Positions 20,279-30,825 of a DNA stretch of 64,000 nt are shown here, one piece after another (within the stretch, counting starts at the first letter, position 1; every line of letters starts with the position of its first letter). Location of the stretch: the NCBI RefSeq assembly GCF_025766255.1, contig NW_026516727.1, positions 207,332-271,331 on the forward strand. Reading direction: 5' to 3'. The notes beneath the pieces were generated by a model. The model had not been told where the DNA came from. It made no database searches and was given only the letters and a program-made list of their open reading frames with translations. The stretch comes from Zychaea mexicana. Taxonomy: Eukaryota; Mucoromycota; Mucoromycetes; Mucorales; Lichtheimiaceae. The position numbers were made by a program, and so were the translations under genes.

Positions 20279-21352
20279 TTTGGTACTGCACATCCCGCTC
20301 TCTCTCCGGTGAAGAATCGATCAACAGAAAAACCATTGGGAAAAAAGTCGATCTACTGTTCAAGGCTGGATCAAATGAGTACGGCTGCGCTGAAGCGGGA
20401 AAACAAATGGAAAACGATACTACCAAAGAATTATCAGAAAGTCGATTCATTTGCCCAAAAACATTACGAGATATGTTGATGAAACTCAGGGAAGTCCAAC
20501 CAAAAAGAATTCATGATCTTGTTACAGTTGGTTTCATATTCTCTGGTATGTCAATAAGCATGTTAATTAATGTCGCTATAATGGTAATCATAATGATAAT
20601 AACCAATGACTTTTCTAATAGGTTTACGAGCAAAGTTTCTCGGGATGACGTGTCCTAAAGGTTATGTTTGTATACTAGAAACGCTTGGTCCTTTATCATT
20701 TCCTGAATCCAAATCCAATCTTGTTGCCAGACTCACCAGCATTCTCATCCTTGTTTGGAGAATGAAGAAGTTGTTGAAGGACACAAGGGATATCGTTAAT
20801 GATGAAGAGATTTTTGTACCGACAAGGGAAAATCGTACCAGAAAGCCACCTATTGATTTCGCTTTCCATTTTGAGAACCATGTGTCGCCAAAGAAAAGAA
20901 AAACATCAACCACCAGTAGCAGTAGTAATCTTGATACAACAGACAACAATAGTGAAGCTTGAACGTTTCAACAGATACATACACAACATGACACGACACA
21001 TATACACAATCGAGATCACCTATCACCTATCACCTATCAAATATCACATATGCATAGCACTTTAAAACCCATTTTCCAATTTCTAGTTATACCTAAATCA
21101 CTATTGCACATATTCTTACCCACAATTTCCTGTATATGTACAACATCGTAATTTCACCATCTTTTCTTTTATTTCTTTTTATATCATTTATCAAAAGCTC
21201 TTGAACCTCATATTATAAAACATGTCAACGTAAGTTTTTTTTATAGTCCACATATTGTGTTCCAGACTCCACCATCTGTACTCACACATAATGTATAGTT
21301 TTAACGGGTTACTGGAATGGATAAGAAAACGCATGCTTTGCGTTGACACTGA

Positions 21353-21566
21353 CAATGCCATAGTTGGCGTAGTCGAGGACGAGGATGTGGTGTTGGCTCC
21401 CAAAGCCGCACTTTTTATTCTCAGTTTTTCTTCTATGTATCTTCACATCTTCCAAAACTAGGCAAGTAAATTTTCCACTATTCTAGGTTTGGGTGTTTAA
21501 AATAATCTTTTATACCAAGGGTGGGTACCCACATCCTCGTCCTCGACTACGCCAACTATGGCATTG
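21353..21566. repeat. 38 bp inverted repeat (hairpin), right copy
   Basis: Arms 21353-21390 and 21529-21566 are exact inverted copies (start CAATGCCATAGTTGGCGTAG). The loop contains the point where the LINE sits in the 3.3 kb copy. It could be a former element end or a captured duplicate. Confidence 0.8.
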
Positions 21567-21609
21567 GGCTTCTTTCCTACCCCAATTCCCATTGGATCCG
21601 TCTCGTCCT

Positions 21610-22710
21610 CTGATGTGGTGCTCTTATTCGTAAGAGACAAAAAATTGCTTCAACCATCGCTTTCCCTGTTCCTTGCTGATTTGTTGGTTGCAGGTAATAA
21701 TCTTCCATAATAGAGCTATTAAGACTCCAATTTCCGTGAATCTTTACTTGTCTGATATATTGTCCTTAGTTCAACCGCACGAGTACTTGCTGCTGCTCTA
21801 GTCGAATGGGCTTTTTATAGCGTAATATCGATCCCCGCATTGGTCAAAATCTTCGTGACCATTCCTGCTGCAGTCTTCGGTCTTATCGATCCGGTTTGCT
21901 TGTAGTCGATATCCACATAGGTCAAAAACAACGTGTGATCCACAGGCAATTGAATCCTTAGATCGTGAAATCTTTGCATCCAATCCCATGATGTTTTCAT
22001 CGGACAAAACAGTGACTCTTCAATTGCTCCTAGTCGGCTGCGTTTTGCTTGACCTTCCTTCGGCTCGCTCTCGATAATAGTAGCCCCAGTAGGTGTACCT
22101 TTCTCGTTGTAGGTGAATGACACATCCTGCAATTGGATCTTGCCGATATCCGAGGTAGTTCGCCACATCGTAGCCAGGCACAAACTGATAACCGTTTTTT
22201 GTTGTAATTGCGATAAAGTTAAGTTCTGATTCGGACCCCAAGTGCGGATAAGATTCACCACGAGCTGTATATCACATGCCTCTTTGCTGATGTTCGGAAG
22301 TTTCACCGTCGATCGTTCAAAGGCATTGAAGAACTTTTTAACCCTCGAGTGTTTCCAAATTGGTACCTCTCGCGGATGTATAATATTAAAAAACCGAAGC
22401 AATCGCACTCCTCATCACATTGGGTGTTGCCTTTGCAATCTGTTTGTGTGCCATCAGAAATTCGGTGAGTTGGATTGGATCATACGTAAGGGGATATACT
22501 CGAGGTTGTTGTTGCTGACACCATGCTGTCCATTTTCTCCAAGCTTAATCGTAACTTTCATACGTGCTGGCGCGTTTCCCTTTCTTCATGTATTCGATCG
22601 TCATCTCGCTCACCCATTCCTGTTTCTGGTATGCGGCGATAACTTCCATGCGACCAATTGTAAAGACGGATTGATAGGCATCTTGATCGGTGAAACCCGG
22701 GACCATTGGA
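21610..22710 (-). pseudogene. Tyrosine recombinase (Crypton/DIRS-like), right copy
   Basis: Nearly identical to the left copy. A 197-residue open stretch (21815-22408) covers the start of the catalytic domain (LATMWRTTSDIGKIQLQDV, FCPMKTSWDWMQRF, HTLFLTYVDIDYKQ). The HxxR box (HSTRAAASTRAVEL), HGNWSLNS and EDYYLQP follow after frameshifts. The core-binding part upstream (KRASTYESYD, stop, AWRKWTAWC) is in yet another frame. Confidence 0.7.
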
Positions 22711-23051
22711 GCACTTCATACAGCAAAAAATAGTTGGGAGTGCCAAATTGAAAAGACGAGATTTGATCGCATCGGTAATGAACCTCCCCCTACACTAGCA
22801 AAAGGAGTCCTGTTATTGTTAATTGCATATAAAAAAGTTAGTATGTATACGAAAAGCTATACTAGAAAAGTTTTCCTTGAAAATCAGGTGAATAATCCAA
22901 ACTTACTATGTAATGATGGTGACATATGTTCACGAGAAACCAAGTACTTGGATGTATTTAAATAGACCATTCGTTATCTTCCTTTACAAGTTCTGCCATG
23001 GTTTAGACAAGTCAATCCCTTGATAGAGCTATGCAATTGCCATCTCATTTT

Positions 23052-23351
23052 TTAAAATATAAAATTAGCGCACCTTAAGAAAAAATAGAGAGACAAAAGA
23101 ACCTTACGTTGGTCGATCCTTGTGATGTTAAGAATATAAATCAATGGCACCCATTTCCTTGACGACGCAAAAGTTTTCACAGACTTAACAAACGCATCCA
23201 CGTTCACCATCCAATATAAACGTGGGGTTTCAGGATCAGCATAATTAGCAAACTTGATACAGATGGAAGCCTTGTCTCGATATTTCTTCATCCTATCGCT
23301 TAGAATCTCCGTATATCTCGGCAGAGCCCCAAAACGTACAACTGGTAACAA
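23052..23351 (-). CDS. Unrecognised ORF, 99 residues, right copy
   Basis: Identical translation to 4932-5231. Conservation across two diverging copies may be chance over this length. Confidence 0.3.
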   Translation of the reverse strand: MLPVVRFGALPRYTEILSDRMKKYRDKASICIKFANYADPETPRLYWMVNVDAFVKSVKTFASSRKWVPLIYILNITRIDQRKVLLSLYFFLRCANFIF

Positions 23352-23743
23352 TAAATTAAAATAAAAGTTTAAAAAAACAGTTAGTACTCTTTTTAAACAA
23401 AAATCCTTATTCTTTTAGTGCTACTAGATGATAATAATATAATATCGCTACTTGCTAGCCTAAGCTCAAATACACGTCCCAACAGAGGAAGATTTCTACG
23501 CCACGTACAGCACTTAACAATATGTTTTTATACTATAGGCCATATATATAACCGTGCTATCGATAACAAATAATATTCTTCATCTGAAGTAGCACATTAC
23601 ATTTAACTTGACAAGAAAATGTGATCCCTATATAAACAAAGTAATATTATTCCCACATCACAAACACATATACCCTTTATAATAAACAAGCATTTACCGT
23701 ACAACACGTCGATGTGTGATAGACCTGCCGTTAGTTTGAGAAA

Positions 23744-23980
23744 ATGATAACAGGAGAAGAACGAAAGAAACGCAAGCACTGCGAGGGACTTGAAAACCGT
23801 GGCTCTCAAGTATACAGCAATGCCCACTTGAATTTCACCAGAACGCATCCTAGGAGTGATCCTCGAATATTAAAGAAACGCAAGCACTACGAGGGACTTG
23901 AAAACCGCGGCTCTCAAGTATACAGCAATGCCCACTTGAATTTCACTAGAACGTATCCCAGGAGTGACATTCAAGTATGA
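23744..23980 (+). CDS. Two-repeat small ORF, right copy
   Basis: Counterpart of 5624-5860, with the same 36-residue duplicated unit and an open frame; one substitution is seen in the first repeat (HPRS against HPGS). Confidence 0.3.
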   Translation: MITGEERKKRKHCEGLENRGSQVYSNAHLNFTRTHPRSDPRILKKRKHYEGLENRGSQVYSNAHLNFTRTYPRSDIQV

Positions 23981-24228
23981 AAAAGATGAACAACAATAAA
24001 TTCAAAATTTTCATCCAAATGTGCCACAGTTGGTCGAATGTGATTAGTAAACCTAAAATAAAAAAGTTACTTAGGTTACTTTTAACAGCTAGTATTATGT
24101 TTGCCTTTGTTAATTTGTAATGTCGATCTCTTATATAATAAAATACCTGGCGACAAATGTATTGTTGGAAAAATGTTTTACTTTGGCGCAGTTTCCAGAA
24201 TATCATGAGGCGAATAATGGAAAATTGT

Positions 24229-25675
24229 ACCTCAGGTAGTAAAATTACAAAGTCCGCAAAGTAATGTCGCAGCCAGTAGAAATCAATGTCGCATGCCCAA
24301 AACTAAATATCGCCTGGTTTTAGGGAATGTTGCATTAAGCTGTCAAATGAAGACATTATTTTAATAAAGTTTTGATACTTGACTTAGAATAGATAAAGAA
24401 AAGAGAAAATTTACTTACCCTTTCTACTTATGATTATCTTATAGTATTTATTAATACCTGTTGCAGTTATGAGCTTACAGGTTCTCTTTTCTACGACACT
24501 TATCTAAGCATCTAAAATGTGAATAAGAAACAAACCCAATAAAGTCCTTAGGTTTTACATTATTACATGCTTCACGGATTCTTGTTGATAAGGTCTCTTG
24601 CTGTAAGAATCGTTGGCGTTTAATCTTGCTCTTCGCAACAGACCAAAATTGTTCTACATATTGGGTTAAGTTCAGGAGAATATAGAGGAAGATATGCACA
24701 TCGATATCCACGATACTCAACATATTTTGCAATGTCATTGGAAGTGTGTATCGTGGCGTTGTTCATAATCAAATACATAATATCCTTTCATATATGGATG
24801 TTTATCTATTTCGTCTAATGTTTCCTTCAAAAAGCTGATGCAGTGACCTGTAACAGTTCCAGTGCTCAGAATTCCAGATTCTTGACTGCCTTTCTCTTCT
24901 TACTACTAGGACTAGTAGGTAATCTCACACTAACTTTGATTAATCCTGAAGCAGAGACGGCTCCTAATACCGTGGCAGTTTTTACTCTTGTAGTTGGTAC
25001 AGTTACAACAGCTGGAGTACCCACTGTTGACCAAGCTTTTGTACGTTTCATATTTATATGGAATGGTGATTCATCGAGAGATACGCAGTTAGTCAAGAAA
25101 TTCATATCTTTTCAACCTATTCTCGAACACACGATAATTAATCTTATCTAGACTTTTTCTTTCAACGGAGTAGAACTCTGCTTTTTTCAAAGGTGCATTA
25201 TGTCTTCATAAAGATATGCACTGTGCTATGGGAGACTTTAGATCAATAAGCCTAAACTCATTCACTAAATGATCAGTTATATCCGCAATTGCAGCAGAGG
25301 GATTAGAATCAACATACTTAATAACTGTCATTTGATGCTTCTCATTAAGAATACGTTTACGGCCTTGTGTGGTACTATCAAAGATCGAATCTGAATCCTA
25401 TTCATACTGCTTTACCCATTTCTGTGCAGCACGAGCATGTATACCTAACCGTTTTGCAGCTGCTGAAGCACTCAAACACTTGTCAGTCTTCAGTTTGAAA
25501 ACTCTAGGCTTTTCTTGATTTTCTCGAGTGCCAAGCGTTTGAACTTTTTAAAATTTGCGACATTTGATTACTAAGCAAACGGCATTAATTTTGCTGCCAA
25601 GCGACATTGATTTTGTTGATTTGCGACATTGATTTCTACTGGCTACGACATTACTTTTCAGAAACCCGGTATAAG
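24229..25675 (-). mobile_element. Tc1/IS630-like (DDE_3) element, complete copy
   Basis: Inverted ends share AAAGTAATGTCGCAGCCAGT and AGAAATCAATGTCGCA (24258-24293 and 25622-25659, complement). The motif ATGTCGC recurs several times near both ends (for example 25556, 25600, 25622, 25645, complement), which suggests transposase binding sites. The exact termini and target duplication are uncertain. Confidence 0.75.
24475..25500 (-). pseudogene. DDE_3 transposase, full-length but dead
   Basis: On the minus strand an N-terminal helix-turn-helix (SASAAAKRLGIHARAAQKW) is followed by stops. Then come GRKRILNEKHQMTVIKYVDS, DITDHLVNEF, and after a frameshift MNFLTNCVSLDESPFHINMK with the first Asp. 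MNNARIHTSNDI shows Asn instead of the second catalytic Asp. A 4 bp insertion after LNPI breaks the frame before EQFWSVAKSKIKR. At least three stops and two frameshifts are visible. Confidence 0.8.
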
Positions 25676-25704
25676 TTTTTGCATTTAGAAATAGGAAGTT
25701 GTTG

Positions 25705-25947
25705 TTATGTATTCTTAGTATCACTGGAAAAATGTGATGGTGGCACTAGATCATGAGATTGTAGATCATTAACTTTTAAGACAGTGATACGAGAAAACAA
25801 CGCACGTTTAGGATGGGTTACGCTGTATATTTCTGGTTGCACGATGTGTGTGCCTGACGGAGCCGAGGGAAGAGCACCGAAGATGACAAAAATGATGATG
25901 CAGATTGTAAACATATCGGCTACAGTAAAATGGATAGAAAATACCAC
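25705..25947 (-). CDS. Possible small protein with N-terminal hydrophobic segment
   Basis: An 80-residue ORF begins MVFSIHFTVADMFTICIIIF, a stretch that could be a signal peptide or membrane anchor, then turns hydrophilic. There is no recognised domain. It lies between the DDE_3 element and the EBP2-like gene. It may be a chance frame. Confidence 0.25.
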   Translation of the reverse strand: MVFSIHFTVADMFTICIIIFVIFGALPSAPSGTHIVQPEIYSVTHPKRALFSRITVLKVNDLQSHDLVPPSHFSSDTKNT

Positions 25948-26144
25948 TACATGCTGATGTGTATATATTGTTGCTTTTCAGATCCTAAAGACAATAAGAA
26001 GATGCAAGGAAAATAAGAGTGCAGAGTATACAAAAAAATGTGAGAGAGAGGGAGGGAGAAAAATATTGAAATTGGGCAGCGAATTATTGTGAGAGGGATG
26101 TAGTAAGGCGGAATAGATATCTTTGTGTTAAGTTGAACCAAGAC

Positions 26145-27163
26145 TTAGCGACGGGTTCTTTGGGCATGGCGTCTTGCTTTACCAGGTCGACCGGATGCTT
26201 TCTTTTTTGATTTCATAGCAGAGAGTGGCTTTTTGCCATTGTTGCTATTCATTCTTCGATTAAGCTTCATATTGGGTGAATTAGCTTTCCACTTCTTCTT
26301 GGATGGCTGTTGATCATCATCTAAATCGTCCATATCCATATCAAAGTCATCATCGAGTGTAAATCCTTCCAAACCACTGCTTTTGTCTTTTCGTTCTACG
26401 TAAACGAGATCAGTCAGAAATCCACTTATTCTCCTGGCGCCATCCATTGTTACCAGTATAGCTGCTAGTATAGAGACTTACTTCTACTGAATAATTTTGC
26501 CTTGTCAACCAACTGTTCGGTATGTTCCATTTCTTGATCCGTCTTGATCTTCTTTAAAGACTTTTTTGCTGCTGCCACATTTCTAGTTTGTCGTGCAGCC
26601 TATACACAAGACTTAGTCTAGCACATTATATAGCTTGTTTCCAGCTACCTAGATCGATTTAAGAGTAAATGATGCTTTACCTTGAGTGTGACACTATCGT
26701 CCGTGCTTGGGGGTAAAAACGGTGCGTCATGTTCCTCTGCTTGTTTTTTGACTGTCCTTGCCGCCTCAAGTGCTTGATCATAGAATGCTTGTTCGCGTGT
26801 CAGATCGTCAAACACATCGCGGATCTTGACTGGCTCTTTGGTAGTGACAGATAAACATTCAAAAGGCGAAACGTCTTCAATCACTAGATCGTCGCGTATA
26901 CGAGTAATTGCTGCCTATGTTTTAAAAGAAACAAAGCATGCAAGGAATGAGTACGTCAATTAAATTTATGAGAAAGATAAAACGAATCGATCGATCACCA
27001 CATTTGCTTAAACCCATACTTTGTTATAAACAGTAATGTGTTGCTCGGTAATAAGATCGCCATCGTCATCGTCAACATCACTGTCGTCTATATCTTCAAG
27101 ACGATAGCCCCATTCACCGGTATCTGGTTCAACCACGATCTCGTCAATGTGATCTTTTTCCAT
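26145..27163 (-). CDS. EBP2: EBP2-like rRNA-processing protein
   Basis: Four exons give 248 residues: 27163-27020, 26914-26681, 26599-26482 and 26395-26145, all with GT-AG introns and matching phases. Family landmarks: VYNKAAITRIRDDL, FECLSVTTKEPV and DVFDDLTREQAFYDQALEAA match the EBP2 N-terminal block. The C-terminus has FSRKRKDKSSGLEGFTLDDD, a basic region and a final GRPGKARR. EBP2 (human EBNA1BP2) is a nucleolar factor in 60S subunit maturation. The usual block between these parts (normally containing YFAEMVKSDEHM) is absent; PPSTDDSVTLKAARQTRN stands in its place across an intron. The protein is also shorter than yeast and human relatives. So it is a divergent or reduced member, or this intron is mispredicted. 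Confidence 0.65.
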
Positions 27164-29409
27164 GGTTATTTTTATGGGAGAGCCAAAAGTAATATTTCAA
27201 AAATCCTGCAAAAATCGTTGCCCGAAACGATCGAAAGGTGGCTGGCAGCAGACACAGACAGAGAACAACTGAGTGTAAATTATCACATAACGAAGTCGAA
27301 GTCTTTATTTGGATGTTTTCAATCATACATAGCCCAAAGGGTAGACTAATTATAATACCTTGGTAAGCCAACTCTAGCATAGAACCTAATCGTTGATTCT
27401 CTGTGCGATTTTCTTAAGTTTCAAATTGATCAAAGAAAAGCGATGCTTCGTTGTAGAAATCAGTACATACATCGTTACAGATATACTAAAACAATTTTAC
27501 TCTATCCTGGGTTTACTAATAAAGCTAACTTCTATGTACCATAAAGTAGCGATACAGTATAAACGAATAATTAGATGAGAAGCAGTCGAGTAAACTTTGA
27601 TATAGGAACCCTTCGAATGGGGTACAGGAGTGATTACAGTGAAAAGCCAAGAATGGGCGGCGAGTCTCACTTGTTGGCCCCTCTTCCTACCCAACAGTGC
27701 TCCTCTCTTTCAACGCTGATCGATTTGGCACTGATGATAATCTGACGGGATAGTACTTATTGCACCTCTTCTTGTACTTTTACCTTTGTGATGTCCTTTG
27801 GTACGTAAACTGTTGATTTGAAAGCTTTTGACGTTATAGCCTTAAATATAAATCATAATTCGATGGATAGTTCAGTTCATCTAACCGGGCGCTCGTATGT
27901 ACGTAAAACAGGAATAGCTTTGCTTTGACTCTGGTGAGCGCCAACTTTGGAATGATAGTACTTAATCACTGAAACCAATTTGCGACTGCTTCCTTTTCCG
28001 CTACGGTTCCAGTCCAACATTCTGTTGTCCTTTGTTATGCGTTCTTCAGTATAGGTCTCTCGTTTTGTGGATCGCGCTAATGACAAACATGCATGGTCGC
28101 CCCCAGTGTTTCTGATTCCTTCATACTAAATGGAAAAACACATTTATCTTGGTACCCTGCTCTTATGTCTCTTAGTCTCTCTTGACTTCTCTTCTACCTT
28201 GTAATGCAGGCGGAAACTTCGTAACCAGTGGATACGAGATGATGAGATGATGGATAGAAGAAAATATGATGATACTGTAATAGAGTGATGATATATTGTA
28301 TGATCATTGGTCTCAGGTAGATTTGTGCACCTTCTTGGTCTTTTTACAAGGACCAATAGAATCTACTACAGTACAAACGCAAAACATAGAGAAGGGGCAC
28401 AAAATTGAAGGGACCGGTGCCGTGGTAGTTACAGAAAAAAAACTATTTACTATATGATAGGTTGATACATTACGGTACTTCTTGTACCGAGCATGAAGAA
28501 GGTGCTCAATTCAAAGCGCGTCAAAATGAAGTTTGACTGCAATACAACAAAATCTTTCCCTACAGCTGTGCCCTAGGCAGTCGCTGATCTACCATTTATT
28601 AACGCAGGTTGATATTCGTACTTTGCGGCTACACAACAAGTTTTATTATCTACATTTGTTTCTCTGTTCGTCATGTCTTTCGCAAACACTAATGATGATA
28701 TGATAAGCTACACTTGGTCAACATAGCGTATCAACATCAGCACTACACCCTCCCCCTTCTCTTGGTTAATAAACGACAAAGGCTGATGGCAGCCAAAGTG
28801 ACCAAAGAAGTCGTTCAATATAAAGTCATCTACGATTTATTCCTTGATACTTATTTATTATGTTTTCTGAGGGTATTAACAAGGCTGAGCTACACCTGGT
28901 AGTCATAACTTATCAAGCAAATATGGTGTGAGTCTGGAATGGTCCGAGCTGGGAAGACGTATGAGTGTAGTTGTAGAACAACCCAGGTCCATGATTCACT
29001 TTCAACTTCAACCACCTTACTCTGATATACAAGCATTTTTGCGAATGTAAATTTCTTTGTGCCACCGTGAGGAGAAAAAAAGGATGGCGCACGTAAAACA
29101 GAGTGATTTTATGCAAGGTCCGTACTATGAACGGCAAGGGTGAAAGCAGACATCATGTCATATTTAAATGCGGATATACGTGTATAATGACAGTAGCAGA
29201 TGAATCCAAAGTGGTCACACATCTCATGTGTTTTCCAATACGGGAGGCAGAAGAAGAAAAACTATCAATAACTTTATGGACAGCATCATACTGCATCACC
29301 AGTCACCCCCATCACCTTCCATTTCCGGGAATCCGCTCTTTTGGTCTTCGCTTCCTTTCTGACACTACATACACGCTTATACAACGACAGGCCATCCAGC
29401 AAACACACG
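27164..29409. other. Intergenic, EBP2-like to MED28-like
   Basis: This holds the divergent 5' regions of the two genes. A 69-residue minus ORF at 27877-28086 (RKLVSVIKYYHSKVGAHQSQ) is basic and might be an exon, but I found no partner exons or family. I see nothing else supportable. Confidence 0.5.
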
Positions 29410-30085
29410 ATGCAAGCTGATCAATCACAAAATTTGACACAACTCGTCGACAGTCTCTCAAAAAAAATACACAATTGCTTGGAAAAAGTATTGGTTGACC
29501 CTTCACTAAGCAGAGATGGCATTGAAGACTCACAAAGTTGGTACCAAAACGATCGCGTTTAAATTATACGCTTCCACGCGTCTTTTTTTTTCATACACTA
29601 ACTAAAAGTATGGAATCACTAGCCTTAGATGCCCAAGTAGTCGAATTAAAGTCAACTGTACTGAATTTGGAAAGAAACTTCAAAGAGATTCGGTTACAGG
29701 CTTTAGGCGATCGCAAACTGGCCGTACAAGAGGTAAAGCTTCAGCTTCTCAATGAAAAACTGTTTATTGTTTACGTCCAGCTGTTAACATAAACCCTTTT
29801 TATTGCACTGCACTTAAGTCAGTAGAACTATTAAAACGCGACATTGAAGTGAAAAAGGCAACCATCGAAAAATACGCCAGCAAACTCGAGCAATGGGATC
29901 AGGAACTGCCGGCTTTGGAAGCCAAGAGCAGAGAGGTGCTCAAACATCGTACAGACGGTAAAGATTTCAATGAACCAGCGAAGCATGAATATCTGGAAAG
30001 AAAGAAAAGGCAGCAACAAGAAGACGGCGATGATGATGATGATGACGACGACGAAGATGAAGATGCTGAATTTGAAGAAGTATAA
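29410..30085 (+). CDS. Mediator subunit 28-like coiled-coil protein
   Basis: Three exons: 29410-29540, 29609 to about 29780 and from about 29817 to 30085. The start MQADQSQNLTQLVDSLSKKI was chosen because the upstream part of the ORF lacks coding character. The body is helical: LDAQVVELKSTVLNLERNFK, KLAVQEVKLQLLNEKL, then SVELLKRDIEVKKATIEKYA and KLEQWDQELPALE. This matches the MED28 pattern in which a QKRLQ-type helix is followed by a Leu/Lys-rich helix and a W-containing segment. The tail is a run of Asp/Glu ending EFEEV. A role in the Mediator head/tail interface of RNA polymerase II transcription is inferred from that resemblance. The second intron borders are uncertain (donor GTTTAC, acceptor TTAAG chosen by phase). 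Confidence 0.5.
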
Positions 30086-30825
30086 GGTCTATCTTCTGAT
30101 TTGGTTGTATTACCTCGCTCCTTGTGTAAATATCCATATACAATGCTACTCTTTCTTTCACTTCTTTGATCACAACGACCCAATATTACTGCTCATGCCA
30201 TTAATAGCGTCATCACCACCATCTGTCTTTTTATCCTCACATCTCCCCCTACGTGACAGATCGATGATCTTCTCAGCAGCGCCTTTATCATTTTGCTTTT
30301 TTTAATGCACTCGAATCAAACTACAATAATGTAACATACACAAGTTGTGGATGGTTGATTGACGCGGATTATTCGATTTTACTAGTGCATGGAGGAACTA
30401 CAGTGTACGTAGATACATCTTTACTGTCTATTCCTTGCAATGACATCATCCTAACGTTATGCAATGTCGCCATTGTAATCTGCAAGCTTGACGATGTATA
30501 GGTGCGGTGCTCGTTTCTGATGCATTATATTTCACGCATGATATCCGCATCTGCTGCATGAGACGAGAAGTTTGTTGGCTTCACCTTCGCCAAGCACTAG
30601 TAGTCACCAAGACATACAGAGTGTGGATAGAGAAGTAAAAAACTTATAATGCTGGGAAATTTGAAGAGATTGAATCTATCTTCTTTTTGGTTGTATTTTA
30701 TTTTTATTTTTTTGCTTTTGCGGTGTGTCTGTGTGTGTATATGTACATTATGTTGTTTGCTATACAGCCCATTAATTGGTATTACTCTTCTTGTTGCTCA
30801 TGCAGAATCGGCATCATGATTATTG
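30086..30825. other. Intergenic, MED28-like to TRM10 (convergent)
   Basis: The 3' ends of two convergent genes lie here. No ORF with coding character or RNA gene was recognised. Confidence 0.5.

Larger units (their letters stand above)
16342..20962 (+). pseudogene. Host-type multi-exon gene, right copy, disrupted
   Basis: This is the mirror of the left copy. It starts at ATG 16342 (MTSSSKDYEACNQ) and ends at the stop at 20960-20962. Intron 1 has gained a 313 bp MITE, and its acceptor reads ATGG where the left copy has ATAG. Later exons read KLGEDIKSNWTNHY, VIGKPDWDKLLLAAVK, KPITAAMVDKYFEPLVDDKK and SPIHSLILDIDDKMWVKDGY (intron 17328-17402). After the pogo MITE (17521-17909) come THIAEYLKGYAGN and DLESIFDYANHRLFHPKRES. 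After the DDE_4 element (18440-20278) come GKKVDLLFKAGSNEYGCAEA and the final exons, joined by an intron with GGTATGTC and TCTAATAG near 20545-20622. Function unknown. Confidence 0.7.
16337..21934 (+). repeat. Palindrome, right arm (inverse of 8014-13302)
   Basis: This arm runs without interruption into the rest of the unit (to about 25.1 kb), so the right side most likely shows the older arrangement. At its inner end the arm is cut right before the ATG of the host-type gene by the inverted-repeat element at 14467-16340. The left arm instead continues into different sequence upstream of the ATG. Confidence 0.9.
21446..25085 (+). repeat. Duplicated unit, right copy (direct copy of 3326-8014)
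   Basis: Offset to the left copy is exactly 18120 up to the hAT site, where this copy is empty. The unit continues past 25085 into the rest of the DDE_3 element, which the left copy lacks, so the right copy is the more complete one. Confidence 0.9.

Noticed and set aside
21610..22710. Starship-type captain recombinase with cargo
   Set aside because: The recombinase is broken, lies inside the unit instead of at one end, and its motifs resemble Crypton/DIRS-type enzymes. Starships are reported from Pezizomycotina.
3326..25085. Direct repeats 18 kb apart as LTRs of a giant retroelement
   Set aside because: The repeats are composites of several transposons, have no LTR-type ends, and no gag-pol lies between them.
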